This document shows, in pieces, positions 40,731 to 48,436 of a DNA stretch of 64,000 nt. Numbering within the stretch: position 1 is the stretch's first letter; every line of letters starts with the position of its first letter. Made by a program: the position numbers and the translations under genes. Source of the DNA: ZC4RG42 sp036676355 (GTDB lineage: Bacteria; Pseudomonadota; Gammaproteobacteria; Burkholderiales; SG8-39); NCBI GenBank assembly GCA_036676355.1, contig JAKFDA010000078.1:1-64000 (forward strand), read 5' to 3'. The notes under the pieces were generated by a model. That model saw nothing but the letters and a program-made list of their open reading frames with translations, had not been told where the DNA came from and searched no databases.

Positions 40731-41344
40731 GCCGCCTTCTCGCAGCACCTGTTCAAGGCAATCCGTGATTCACGTATCGATACGGCACACACGCGCGGAC
40801 CGCTGCGGTAGTAGTCACCCCAATCGTGGCGCGCCTCTTCAGGCAGGGCTTCGAGTGATGCCGGGCCGAGATCGACCAGCGGAATACCGAGCCGACGGAA
40901 CGAATTGCGTAACGCCGCCACCCCGGTGAATACCACCCACTCGAACGGCGCGGACGACAGGTAGTGCGTCAGGGCGGCGATCAACTCTCGCGCAGTGGCG
41001 GGAGATGCCGCCGCGAGATTACCGACTTCGACAACGCACGCACGGCTAACCCTGCCGCCCATCGCGCTCGACAGTGCCGCTTCGACAGGCTGCTCGAGAT
41101 AGGACTCGAGGAACAACCGTCGCTCCTGCTCGGCGCCACGCAAACCGCAAGCGATGATCAGCCGACCGTGGCCATCGCGCGCCCCCAGCAGCGTGGGCAT
41201 GAACTGCCGAATGCGCGCTTGATGTGCGGCGCGAAAATGTGCCGCGATAAACGCTTCGGCCTCTTTACGACTCGTACCGATTTGCGCAACGAGACAACGT
41301 CTCGGCACCGCTTCGCGCTCGGCGCGCGCCTTCCCGTATTCCAT
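40727..41344 (-). CDS. Thermostable-hemolysin family protein (GNAT-like fold)
   Basis: 205 aa. It matches the thermostable hemolysin family (IRQFMPTLLGARDGHGRLIIACGLR, YLEQPVEAAL, VVEVGNLAAASPATARELI, FTGVAALRNSFRRLGI, each in part). The family name comes from a Vibrio protein. As I recall, the fold is that of GNAT acyltransferases, which fits an operon with an acyl-activating enzyme better than a toxin. AGGAGG lies just upstream of the ATG. First gene of the operon; its stop overlaps the ligase start. Confidence 0.8.
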   Translation of the reverse strand: MEYGKARAEREAVPRRCLVAQIGTSRKEAEAFIAAHFRAAHQARIRQFMPTLLGARDGHGRLIIACGLRGAEQERRLFLESYLEQPVEAALSSAMGGRVSRACVVEVGNLAAASPATARELIAALTHYLSSAPFEWVVFTGVAALRNSFRRLGIPLVDLGPASLEALPEEARHDWGDYYRSGPRVCAVSIRESRIALNRCCEKAA

Positions 41345-41480
41345 GCAGCCTCCTGCTATCCCGTGGCAGAGGCATGTTAAGAATCAGGAGCGCGAAGAAA
41401 TGTCGTCGAAGTGTGAAGTTTCCGTGAATATGAAAAACGTACGGGACTACAGCATCGGGATCCCGGGCGAGGCGCGCCGC

Positions 41481-42755
41481 TCAGGCCGACTCGGATGGTC
41501 CGAAATCGACGGTGAACGTCGTGCCTTCGCCAGGCTGGCTGGCAACCCCGATGCTCCAGCCGAAGCGAGTGCAAAGTCGCCTGACAATCGCCAGTCCGAT
41601 GCCACTGCCTTCACGCCGGGCATTACGACCACGAAAGGAACGCTCGAAGATATGCGGCACGTCCTCGGCGGCGATACCGATCCCGGAATCGTTGATGCTC
41701 AGCGCGTGTCCGTCGTAGCGCACCGTGATGCGGCCGTGATCGGTATAGACGAGCGCGTTCTTCAGCAGGTTGCCGACGAGCAATGCCAGCGCGGTACGAT
41801 GCACCGACAACACCGCGCCCTCGGGAATATCGATCTCCAGTCCGATCCCTTTGGCCTCCAACGCCGAATCGAATTGCGCTGCAATCTCGGACACCATTTC
41901 GCGCAAGGCAACCGATTCGCGCGCGGCCATCGGCGCTTCGCGCGCCAGCAGCAGCAGAGCCTCGACCACTTCGGTCATGCGATCGGTGCCTTCGAGTACA
42001 CGTTGAACACGCGAACGCGATTTTTCGTTCAACGACGCATCATTCAGCAACAGTTCGCAGCTCGATTTGATAATCGTCAGCGGCGTACGCAGTTCATGGC
42101 TGACGTTGGCGGTGAACTCCTTTTCCCGGCTCAGCAATTCGGTGACGCGATCGGCATACTCGTCCAGCGCCTGGGCGAGCGTGACCACCTCCGCGTCGCG
42201 ATAATCCGGCGCCAGCACGGGCTGCGGCGCCGCCGGGTCGAGGCTCGCGACACGCCGGGACAGATCGGTCACCTGCCGCACCAGCCGGCCCGCCACCCAG
42301 ACGCCAGCCCACACCAGCACCGCAATGGATACGACAATACCCAGCAACATGAAGATGCGGAATTCGTTGACGCGGTCTTCGTGCCGGGTGGCGTCGTAAA
42401 GCAGGTAGTAGACGCCGTCCTGCGTCGGCTGCACATCGACGTGGAGTTCGCGCTCGCCGATGTAGAACTCATGCACCCCGGAATCGAGACCGCGCAGATA
42501 CTCGGGTAGCGCGGCGGCGTCTTCCGGCGTGCGCACGATATAGCGAATCAAACCGCCCGGCACATCGCCCGGCGCGCGACTGAGCACGCGCTCGGCTTCG
42601 TCGAGCAGAATGCGATCGATGAAATTTTCTTCCTGATATTCGACGATGAACAGCACCGCGATCGTCTGCAGCACCAGCAGGAATGCGCCGACCACGATGA
42701 CACCGATCGCCACCCGACTACGCAGGCCGATGCGGGCGGAATTGACGTTCGCCAC
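41481..42755 (-). CDS. Sensor histidine kinase
   Basis: 424 aa from GTG 42755. TM1 is at about residues 14-38, a short periplasmic domain follows to about 130, then TM2 (132-156), a HAMP-like linker, HisKA with FTANVSHELRTPLTIIKSS (in parts), and an ATPase domain with N-box NLLKNALVY, G1 INDSGIGI and G2 EGSGIGLAI. It is cotranscribed with the response regulator gene upstream (one-base gap). The next gene downstream is the thermostable-hemolysin operon, 136 bp away on the same strand. Confidence 0.9.
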   Translation of the reverse strand: MANVNSARIGLRSRVAIGVIVVGAFLLVLQTIAVLFIVEYQEENFIDRILLDEAERVLSRAPGDVPGGLIRYIVRTPEDAAALPEYLRGLDSGVHEFYIGERELHVDVQPTQDGVYYLLYDATRHEDRVNEFRIFMLLGIVVSIAVLVWAGVWVAGRLVRQVTDLSRRVASLDPAAPQPVLAPDYRDAEVVTLAQALDEYADRVTELLSREKEFTANVSHELRTPLTIIKSSCELLLNDASLNEKSRSRVQRVLEGTDRMTEVVEALLLLAREAPMAARESVALREMVSEIAAQFDSALEAKGIGLEIDIPEGAVLSVHRTALALLVGNLLKNALVYTDHGRITVRYDGHALSINDSGIGIAAEDVPHIFERSFRGRNARREGSGIGLAIVRRLCTRFGWSIGVASQPGEGTTFTVDFGPSESA

Positions 42756-42756
42756 G

Positions 42757-43449
42757 TCAGCGCCGCTCGACCGACGCCAGGCGGTAACCTACGCCGTGCA
42801 TGTTCTCGATCGGATCGGCGGCGCCGGCCGCCTGAAACGCGCGGCGCAGGACGTACATGTGGCTACGCAGGGTTTCGCTGGAAGGCAGCCGTTCGCCCCA
42901 TACCGCCTGCTCGAGATCGGCGCGGGTATAGACGCGCGCAGGCTGGGTCAGCATGAACTCGAGCAGGCGCAACGGCTTGGGCGGCAGGCGCACCGGCGTA
43001 CCGTTCACCGTCACCGACAGCGTGACGGGATCGAACACGATCGCGCCATGCCGCAACGCTGTGAGTGCGGCGCGACCGACCCGGCGCTTGTGCAGCGCCT
43101 GCAGACGCGCTTCGACTTCGGCGAGCGCGAAGGGCTTGGCAAGGTAATCGTCCGCGCCGCTATCGAAGCCTTCCAGCTTGTCTTCCAGCGTATCGCGCGC
43201 CGTCAGCATCAACACCGGCGTATCGCGCTGCGCATCCTCGCGCAGTCGGCGACATAGCATCACGCCGTCGATTCCCGGCAGATTGAGGTCGAGCACGATG
43301 GCGTCGAAGTCCTGCGTCACGGCCAGATGCAATCCCGTCACGCCGTCGAACGCCGCATCGACCGTATGACCATGCGACTCGAGGTAATCGCATAGATTGG
43401 TGGCAATGGGGCTTTCGTCTTCGATGATGAGGATACGCACGGTTACCAC
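42757..43449 (-). CDS. OmpR-family response regulator
   Basis: 230 aa. Receiver with DESP acidic pair, Asp in AIVLDLNLPGIDGV, Thr in LMLTARD and KPFALAEVEARL. The winged-helix output has RLPPKPLRLLEFMLTQPARVYTR (in parts) and LRSHMYVLRRAF. The start is uncertain between GTG 43449 and GTG 43440. The partner is the kinase directly downstream. Targets are unknown, but the ABC exporter upstream and the hemolysin-type operon downstream are the nearest candidates. Confidence 0.9.
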   Translation of the reverse strand: MVTVRILIIEDESPIATNLCDYLESHGHTVDAAFDGVTGLHLAVTQDFDAIVLDLNLPGIDGVMLCRRLREDAQRDTPVLMLTARDTLEDKLEGFDSGADDYLAKPFALAEVEARLQALHKRRVGRAALTALRHGAIVFDPVTLSVTVNGTPVRLPPKPLRLLEFMLTQPARVYTRADLEQAVWGERLPSSETLRSHMYVLRRAFQAAGAADPIENMHGVGYRLASVERR

Positions 43450-43482
43450 GGCAAAATTCGGTAACGCGCATTCTAGCCGCGC

Positions 43483-44646
43483 TCAACCGACGAATCGCAA
43501 CCCGTCGACAATCTTCACTCGGGCGGCGCGCCGCATCGGCAGCAGCGCCGCCGCCAAGCCGACGATCAGCGCGCAGCCGGCCTGCAGCGCAACCGTCGAC
43601 CGGCTGATTTCGAATATCGGAAACAGCGTCCCCATCTGTGCGGCAAACCAGTGTCCGATCGGGAAGGTCAGCGCGATGCCGAGCACGGCACCGGCCAGGG
43701 CGATGGCCAGCGATTCGCCGAGAATCAGGCCGCCGACGAAAGACGGATGGAATCCCAGCGCCTTCAAAGTGGCGTATTCAGGCATGCGTTCGCGCGCCGT
43801 CATCGACATCGTATTCGCCATGACCGCGAGAATGATGGCGATGACGACAAAGGAAACGAAACGCACGGCCACCACAATCGCCTCGGTCTGTTTGGCGAAG
43901 CCGATCTGGAACGCGCGCTCCGTCTCGGTGAGCGTTTCGGCGGCAGAGTTGCGAAACAGCTCATCGATGTTGCGGCCGATCTCCGCAGCGCGTCCGATGT
44001 CGCCGATCGAGACGACGAATACACCGACCTTGTCGGCACGCTGCGGCGCGCGCTTCTTGAGCGTCTCGTTGAGATATTCGTAGTGGAAGAACATCAGCGA
44101 GGTGTCCGTCGACGGCTGCGCGCCGTCGTAGATCGCCCGCACGGTGAATTCCCAGTTGCCGGGGAAAATGTCGCCCTGCAGCGGAAGCGTGTCGCCGATG
44201 CGAAAACCGTGGTTGACGGCGAGCTTGCGGCCGATCACCGCGCCCTTGCGATCGCGCATGAAGGCGCGAAACTCCTCGTCTTCGAGCAGGTACTCTGGAT
44301 ACATCGCGAAATACGGTTCGGGGTCGACCGCGAACCGCGGAAAGAAATTTTCCATGCTTGTATCGCGATAAACGCCGCCGAACCAGTTGGCTGCGGCGAC
44401 GCGTTCAACGCCGCCGACGGCGCGAATCTTTTCGCGATAGTTGATCGGCATCGGGAAAATCAACGATACCGCGTTGCGCGTCACCAGGCGATTGGCCGCC
44501 GCGGCGTTCGCGCCCGCGTACCACGCATCCACAATGGTCTGCAGCAGGCCGAAGGACAGAATCGCGACCACCAGCCCGAGCACCGTCAGCCCGCTGCGCA
44601 GCTTGTGCCGCAGACCGTTACGCAGAATGAGTTTGAAAAAGTGCAC
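43483..44646 (-). CDS. FtsX-like ABC transporter permease
   Basis: 387 aa from GTG 44646. N-terminal helix (residues 18-40), MacB-type periplasmic domain, then three C-terminal helices including TARERMPEYATLKALGFHPSFVGGLILGES (FtsX signature, in parts). The permease ends RRAARVKIVDGLRF, similar to the end of the separated permease at 33933-35099. It follows the ATPase gene by 9 bp. Mechanotransmission or lipophilic-compound export as in MacAB is inferred. Confidence 0.88.
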   Translation of the reverse strand: MHFFKLILRNGLRHKLRSGLTVLGLVVAILSFGLLQTIVDAWYAGANAAAANRLVTRNAVSLIFPMPINYREKIRAVGGVERVAAANWFGGVYRDTSMENFFPRFAVDPEPYFAMYPEYLLEDEEFRAFMRDRKGAVIGRKLAVNHGFRIGDTLPLQGDIFPGNWEFTVRAIYDGAQPSTDTSLMFFHYEYLNETLKKRAPQRADKVGVFVVSIGDIGRAAEIGRNIDELFRNSAAETLTETERAFQIGFAKQTEAIVVAVRFVSFVVIAIILAVMANTMSMTARERMPEYATLKALGFHPSFVGGLILGESLAIALAGAVLGIALTFPIGHWFAAQMGTLFPIFEISRSTVALQAGCALIVGLAAALLPMRRAARVKIVDGLRFVG

Positions 44647-44655
44647 GGCGCGAGA

Positions 44656-45414
44656 TCAGGCGTGACGATTCGCGCGTACCGAACGCTCCGCCACGCCCTC
44701 TGCGGTGGAAAGCTCGCCCTTTTCCAGATACATGATGGCGTGCGCCCGATCGGCCGCGCGCTTGTCATGGGTGACCATGATGATGGTCTTGCCGAGTTCC
44801 GCGTTCAGTCGATCGAGCAGGCCGAGAATTTCTTCGGCCGATACGCGATCCAGATCTCCGGTCGGTTCGTCGGCGACTAATAAGGTGGGATCGGAAATCA
44901 CCGCGCGCGCGATCGCCACCCGCTGCTGCTGTCCGCCCGACAATTCGGACGGCAGGTGATCCATGCGATCGGCCAGGCTGACCAGATCGAGCGCCATTTC
45001 CACGCGCTCCCGACGTTCGCGGCGCGACAGCGAAGTCAACGTCAGCGGCAATTCGACGTTCTCGAACGCGGTGAGCACCGGCATCAGGTTATAGAACTGG
45101 AAAATGAAACCGACGTTCGCCGCGCGCCAGTCGGCCAGTTCGGCCTCGGTCAATTGCGTGATGTCGATGCCGTCGATGATCACTTCGCCCGAGTCCGGTT
45201 TGTCGATCCCGGCAATCATGTTGAGCAGCGTGCTCTTGCCCGAACCGGAAGGCCCCATCAGGCCGAGAAAATCGCCGGCCCGGATATCGAGGTTGATATC
45301 GGTCAGCACCGATACCGTCTGTCCGCCGCGTCGATACGATTTGACCAGGCTGCGAATCCTGATCAGCGGCGCGCTCGCTTCATTGCCGGTCGGCGCATTC
45401 ACGACATCATTCAC
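44656..45414 (-). CDS. MacB/LolD-type ABC transporter ATPase
   Basis: 252 aa. Walker A GPSGSGKST is near residues 54-62, Q-loop FIFQFYNLMP near 107, signature LSGGQQQR near 161, Walker B LLVADEPTGDLD and H-loop MVTHDKRAA. The start is GTG 45414, overlapping the HlyD-type gene's stop as GTGA. It powers the permease encoded next and, probably, the detached second permease. Confidence 0.92.
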   Translation of the reverse strand: MNDVVNAPTGNEASAPLIRIRSLVKSYRRGGQTVSVLTDINLDIRAGDFLGLMGPSGSGKSTLLNMIAGIDKPDSGEVIIDGIDITQLTEAELADWRAANVGFIFQFYNLMPVLTAFENVELPLTLTSLSRRERRERVEMALDLVSLADRMDHLPSELSGGQQQRVAIARAVISDPTLLVADEPTGDLDRVSAEEILGLLDRLNAELGKTIIMVTHDKRAADRAHAIMYLEKGELSTAEGVAERSVRANRHA

Positions 45415-46625
45415 GGCTTCTGCTCGATCGTGACCTTGCGGCCGTCAAGGCTCGCATCGAGCGGTTTCAGCACCACGCGATCGCCGGGCTGCACCCCCCG
45501 CACTTCGAGCAATTCGCCGAGCGTCGCGCCGGTCTGCACCGGCACCCGCTCGGCGCGACCATCCTTGATGCGTAACACCGACGCGGAGGCATCGTCACGC
45601 AATACCGCCTCGGCCTGCACCGCCGTGACCGGTTTGCGCTCCTCGGGCTCGAGCGCGCGCTCAAGAAATGCGACCTTGGTGCTCATATCGGGCAGCACGC
45701 GCTCATTGCGTTCGTTGAAACGAATCTTCACCAGCACCGTCGCCTTGGCGCGATCGACCGTCGGCACAATGCGATTGACCTGCCCGCCGAAACGCTCGTC
45801 CGGCAGCGCGTCGAGTTGGATCTCCACCGGCTGGCCGACGCTGATCTTGCTCAGCGAAGACTCCGCCACATCCGCTTCGACTTCGAGCGTGCTCATGTCG
45901 GCCATGGTGACGACCGCGCCCTTGGTATCGAGCGCACTCGAGAAGGGCGTGATGTTGTCGCCCACATTGGCATTCTTGGTCAGCACGACGCCGTCGAACG
46001 GCGCCCGGATGAGCGTCTGATCGAAGCCGACCTCGGCGGCTTCGAGATCGGCGCGCGCGACCGCCAGCGAGGCCTGCCGGCTCGCCAGCGCCGCCTTGGC
46101 GATTTCCATGCGCGCACGCGCGGCGTCGTGCGCCGCTTCGCTGATATAGCGCTTGCCGATCAATTCCTCGGAGCGCTTGAACGCGCGCAGGGCATCGCGT
46201 AAATCCGCGCTCGCCTGCTCCACATTCGCCTGCGCAACCTTGACGCCGGCCTGTGCCTGCTCGCGCGTCGCCGCGACATCGCGATTTTCCAGTCGCGCGA
46301 TGATCTCGCCCTCTTTCACCTTGCTGCCTTCGGCGACGCCGAGCCACTCCAGACGCCCGGTCGCTTTCGACGCGATCGAGGCTTTGCGCTGCGCGACGAC
46401 GTAACCCGTCGCGTTCAGCACGGTGATCGCCTGTGCCGGATAAGCGGTCGTCACGCTGACCGCCTCCACGGTCACCGCGCCGACATAACGCTGCGCCAGA
46501 ATCGCCGCGGCAATGAGCAACACCGCGGCGGCGGCAATCCACCAGCGCCAGCGTGTACGTTTCGGCGTGCCTCTGCCGGCCGCGCCGCGATCGATACTGA
46601 GTCGGGAAAGTTCGGATGCGCTCAC
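45411..46625 (-). CDS. HlyD/RND-type periplasmic adaptor subunit
   Basis: 404 aa from GTG 46625. One membrane anchor (about residues 29-47), a lipoyl half-motif (LNATGYVVAQRKASIASKATGRLEWL in parts), an alpha-helical hairpin (about 115-190), a beta-barrel and a C-terminal membrane-proximal domain. No better start exists nearby, and the true N-terminus could be slightly different. First gene of the adaptor-ATPase-permease set. Confidence 0.85.
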   Translation of the reverse strand: MSASELSRLSIDRGAAGRGTPKRTRWRWWIAAAAVLLIAAAILAQRYVGAVTVEAVSVTTAYPAQAITVLNATGYVVAQRKASIASKATGRLEWLGVAEGSKVKEGEIIARLENRDVAATREQAQAGVKVAQANVEQASADLRDALRAFKRSEELIGKRYISEAAHDAARARMEIAKAALASRQASLAVARADLEAAEVGFDQTLIRAPFDGVVLTKNANVGDNITPFSSALDTKGAVVTMADMSTLEVEADVAESSLSKISVGQPVEIQLDALPDERFGGQVNRIVPTVDRAKATVLVKIRFNERNERVLPDMSTKVAFLERALEPEERKPVTAVQAEAVLRDDASASVLRIKDGRAERVPVQTGATLGELLEVRGVQPGDRVVLKPLDASLDGRKVTIEQKP

Positions 46626-46752
46626 AAGATGGGGATGTCGGAAAGAAAGTAGTGAGCCCTGCGTGCGACATGCAGGGCTGGGCATTATATCTGCGCCGCG
46701 ACGGCGCCCCGACCGGATATGGACGCAGATGCGGCAGGTAATTCGCGCCGTA

Positions 46753-47337
46753 TCAGCGCAATCGAAAACGCACCGGCAACAGGATGGTGCGACCGGCCAC
46801 GGTCGCCGATAAGGTGCCGAGCTCACGCACCGCGCGCAACGCCGCAGCATCCAGAATCTCGTGACCGGAACTGCTTGCGACGGCGGCACTCCGCACATGT
46901 CCGGCGGCGTCGATTTCGAGCAGCACGATCACCTCGCCCTCCAGCCCCTGCTCCAACGCTTCGGGCGGATAGAGCACCACCTCGGCAATCCGCTGTTTGG
47001 CATCGTCGACGGTCGGGCGTTGTCGCTCCACCGGCCGTGCGGCCGCCCTTGCCGACCTGGCTTCATCGGGTTTCGCTCGGCGCGACGGCGGCGCCGCCAC
47101 TTCCTCCGGCGGCAAGGTGTTCTTGATCAGGCCGTCGTCGGGCGTTGCCGTGACATCCTGCGCGCCCGGCAACAGGCGCGCGTTGAGCGGGATCGACTCG
47201 ACCGGCGCGCGCATATCGAATGACGGCAGGCGCGACGCAACGCCGAGCACGCTCGCATGCAGAAATACCGACGCAACGACGGCGAGACCGACTCTCCAAT
47301 TCGCCTGCCACGGCGGCCTTTGACTTTTGCTGTCCAC
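46753..47337 (-). CDS. TonB-family energy transducer
   Basis: 194 aa from GTG 47337. Single N-terminal transmembrane helix (about 16-34), a proline/arginine-containing linker, and a C-terminal TonB domain (YPPEALEQGLEGEVIVLLEIDAAGHVRSAAVASSSG in parts, then VRFRLR). There is no ExbBD nearby. The start is the best guess, since no ATG is available. The much longer open frame upstream, to 48327, runs antisense through the ankyrin gene and is not coding. Confidence 0.75.
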   Translation of the reverse strand: MDSKSQRPPWQANWRVGLAVVASVFLHASVLGVASRLPSFDMRAPVESIPLNARLLPGAQDVTATPDDGLIKNTLPPEEVAAPPSRRAKPDEARSARAAARPVERQRPTVDDAKQRIAEVVLYPPEALEQGLEGEVIVLLEIDAAGHVRSAAVASSSGHEILDAAALRAVRELGTLSATVAGRTILLPVRFRLR

Positions 47338-47382
47338 GCCCGGAATATGGGCCGCTCGTTTGCACCTTGGCAAGTTCTCTTC

Positions 47383-48330
47383 ATGTCCCTCCGCACGCTG
47401 CGATTCCTCGCTCTGTTCCTCTGTCTTTCGAGCGCCCACTGCGTCTGGGCTGCGACGCCCGACCCGGTGCGTTTCGGCGTGATGATCGAAGCGGGCGATC
47501 TGGATGCGGCGCAGCAGTGGCTCGACGAAGGACTCGATCCGAACTTCGAAGCCGATCGCATCGGCAGCGGTTTGATGATCGGCGCCTGGGAAGGCAACAT
47601 TCCAATGATGGAATTGTTCGTCCGTCATGGCGCCGATGTGAACTATGTCAGCGTGCGCGGCGAGCAGGCGTTGATGCATGCCGCATGGAAAGGCCGGGCC
47701 GAGGCAATCGAGTGGCTGCTGGCACACGGCGCCACGATCAATCGCAGCGGACCGGAATGGTCCGCGCTGCATTACGCGGTGTTCGCCGGTCACGAACAGC
47801 TCTCGCGCCTGCTGGTCGATCGCGGCGCCGACATCAATGCCCGCTCGCCCAACGGCTCCAGCGTGTTGATGATGGCGGCGCGCGAAGGTCATCAGTCGCT
47901 TGCGCGTCTGCTGCTCGAGCGCGGCGCCGATCCCGACGCAACGAACGAGCACGGCGACGACGCGCTCGACTGGGCGCTGCGGCGCGGTCATGTCCGGATT
48001 GCGCAGGAACTTTCCACCAAGGAGCGTTTTGCCGAAGTGGCGCGCGAAGTCGTGCACGCTCCGCCGCCGGTCTACTCGGAACCCGCGCCGCGTCCGTTGA
48101 CGGAACTGGTCGATGCGCTGCGCCGCGCGCGTGCGGAGGGCCGCTCCACCGCTGAAGTGCTGCACCGATACGAAGCCACGCTGAAGGCCTTCGCAGAACA
48201 GCCGGTCGCGCCAGCGGAGACACCCGCGGCGCTGGAAATCACCGGTCGACGCAATGCGCCCGGACAGGAACGGGCGCGCCTGCTTTACGAGAAGCACCAA
48301 CAATGGAAGCGGGAGCACGGAAGGCAATAA
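47383..48330 (+). CDS. Secreted ankyrin-repeat protein
   Basis: 315 aa from ATG 47383. A signal peptide (residues 1-24, ending CVWAA) is followed by five to six ankyrin repeats (residues about 30-195), for example GADVNYVSVRGEQALMHAAWKG and GADPDATNEHGDDALDWALRRG (in parts). A charged C-terminal helical tail follows with QERARLLYEKHQQWKREHG. Protein-protein interaction in the periplasm is inferred. Divergent from the TonB-like gene, 45 bp apart. Confidence 0.85.
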   Translation: MSLRTLRFLALFLCLSSAHCVWAATPDPVRFGVMIEAGDLDAAQQWLDEGLDPNFEADRIGSGLMIGAWEGNIPMMELFVRHGADVNYVSVRGEQALMHAAWKGRAEAIEWLLAHGATINRSGPEWSALHYAVFAGHEQLSRLLVDRGADINARSPNGSSVLMMAAREGHQSLARLLLERGADPDATNEHGDDALDWALRRGHVRIAQELSTKERFAEVAREVVHAPPPVYSEPAPRPLTELVDALRRARAEGRSTAEVLHRYEATLKAFAEQPVAPAETPAALEITGRRNAPGQERARLLYEKHQQWKREHGRQ

Positions 48331-48436
48331 GCAAGCCTGCGGGCAACTGATGTCCTTTGTGCCAATGCAGGCCTCGCCTTTGCTCCATCAACAAGGAGTC
48401 TTGTTGCGCTTGTGCAACGTGCACGTATGAATAACA

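Noticed and set aside
40727..41344. Thermostable-hemolysin homologue as a toxin
   Set aside because: No signal peptide and strict coupling to metabolic enzymes make a biosynthetic, acyltransferase-like role more plausible.
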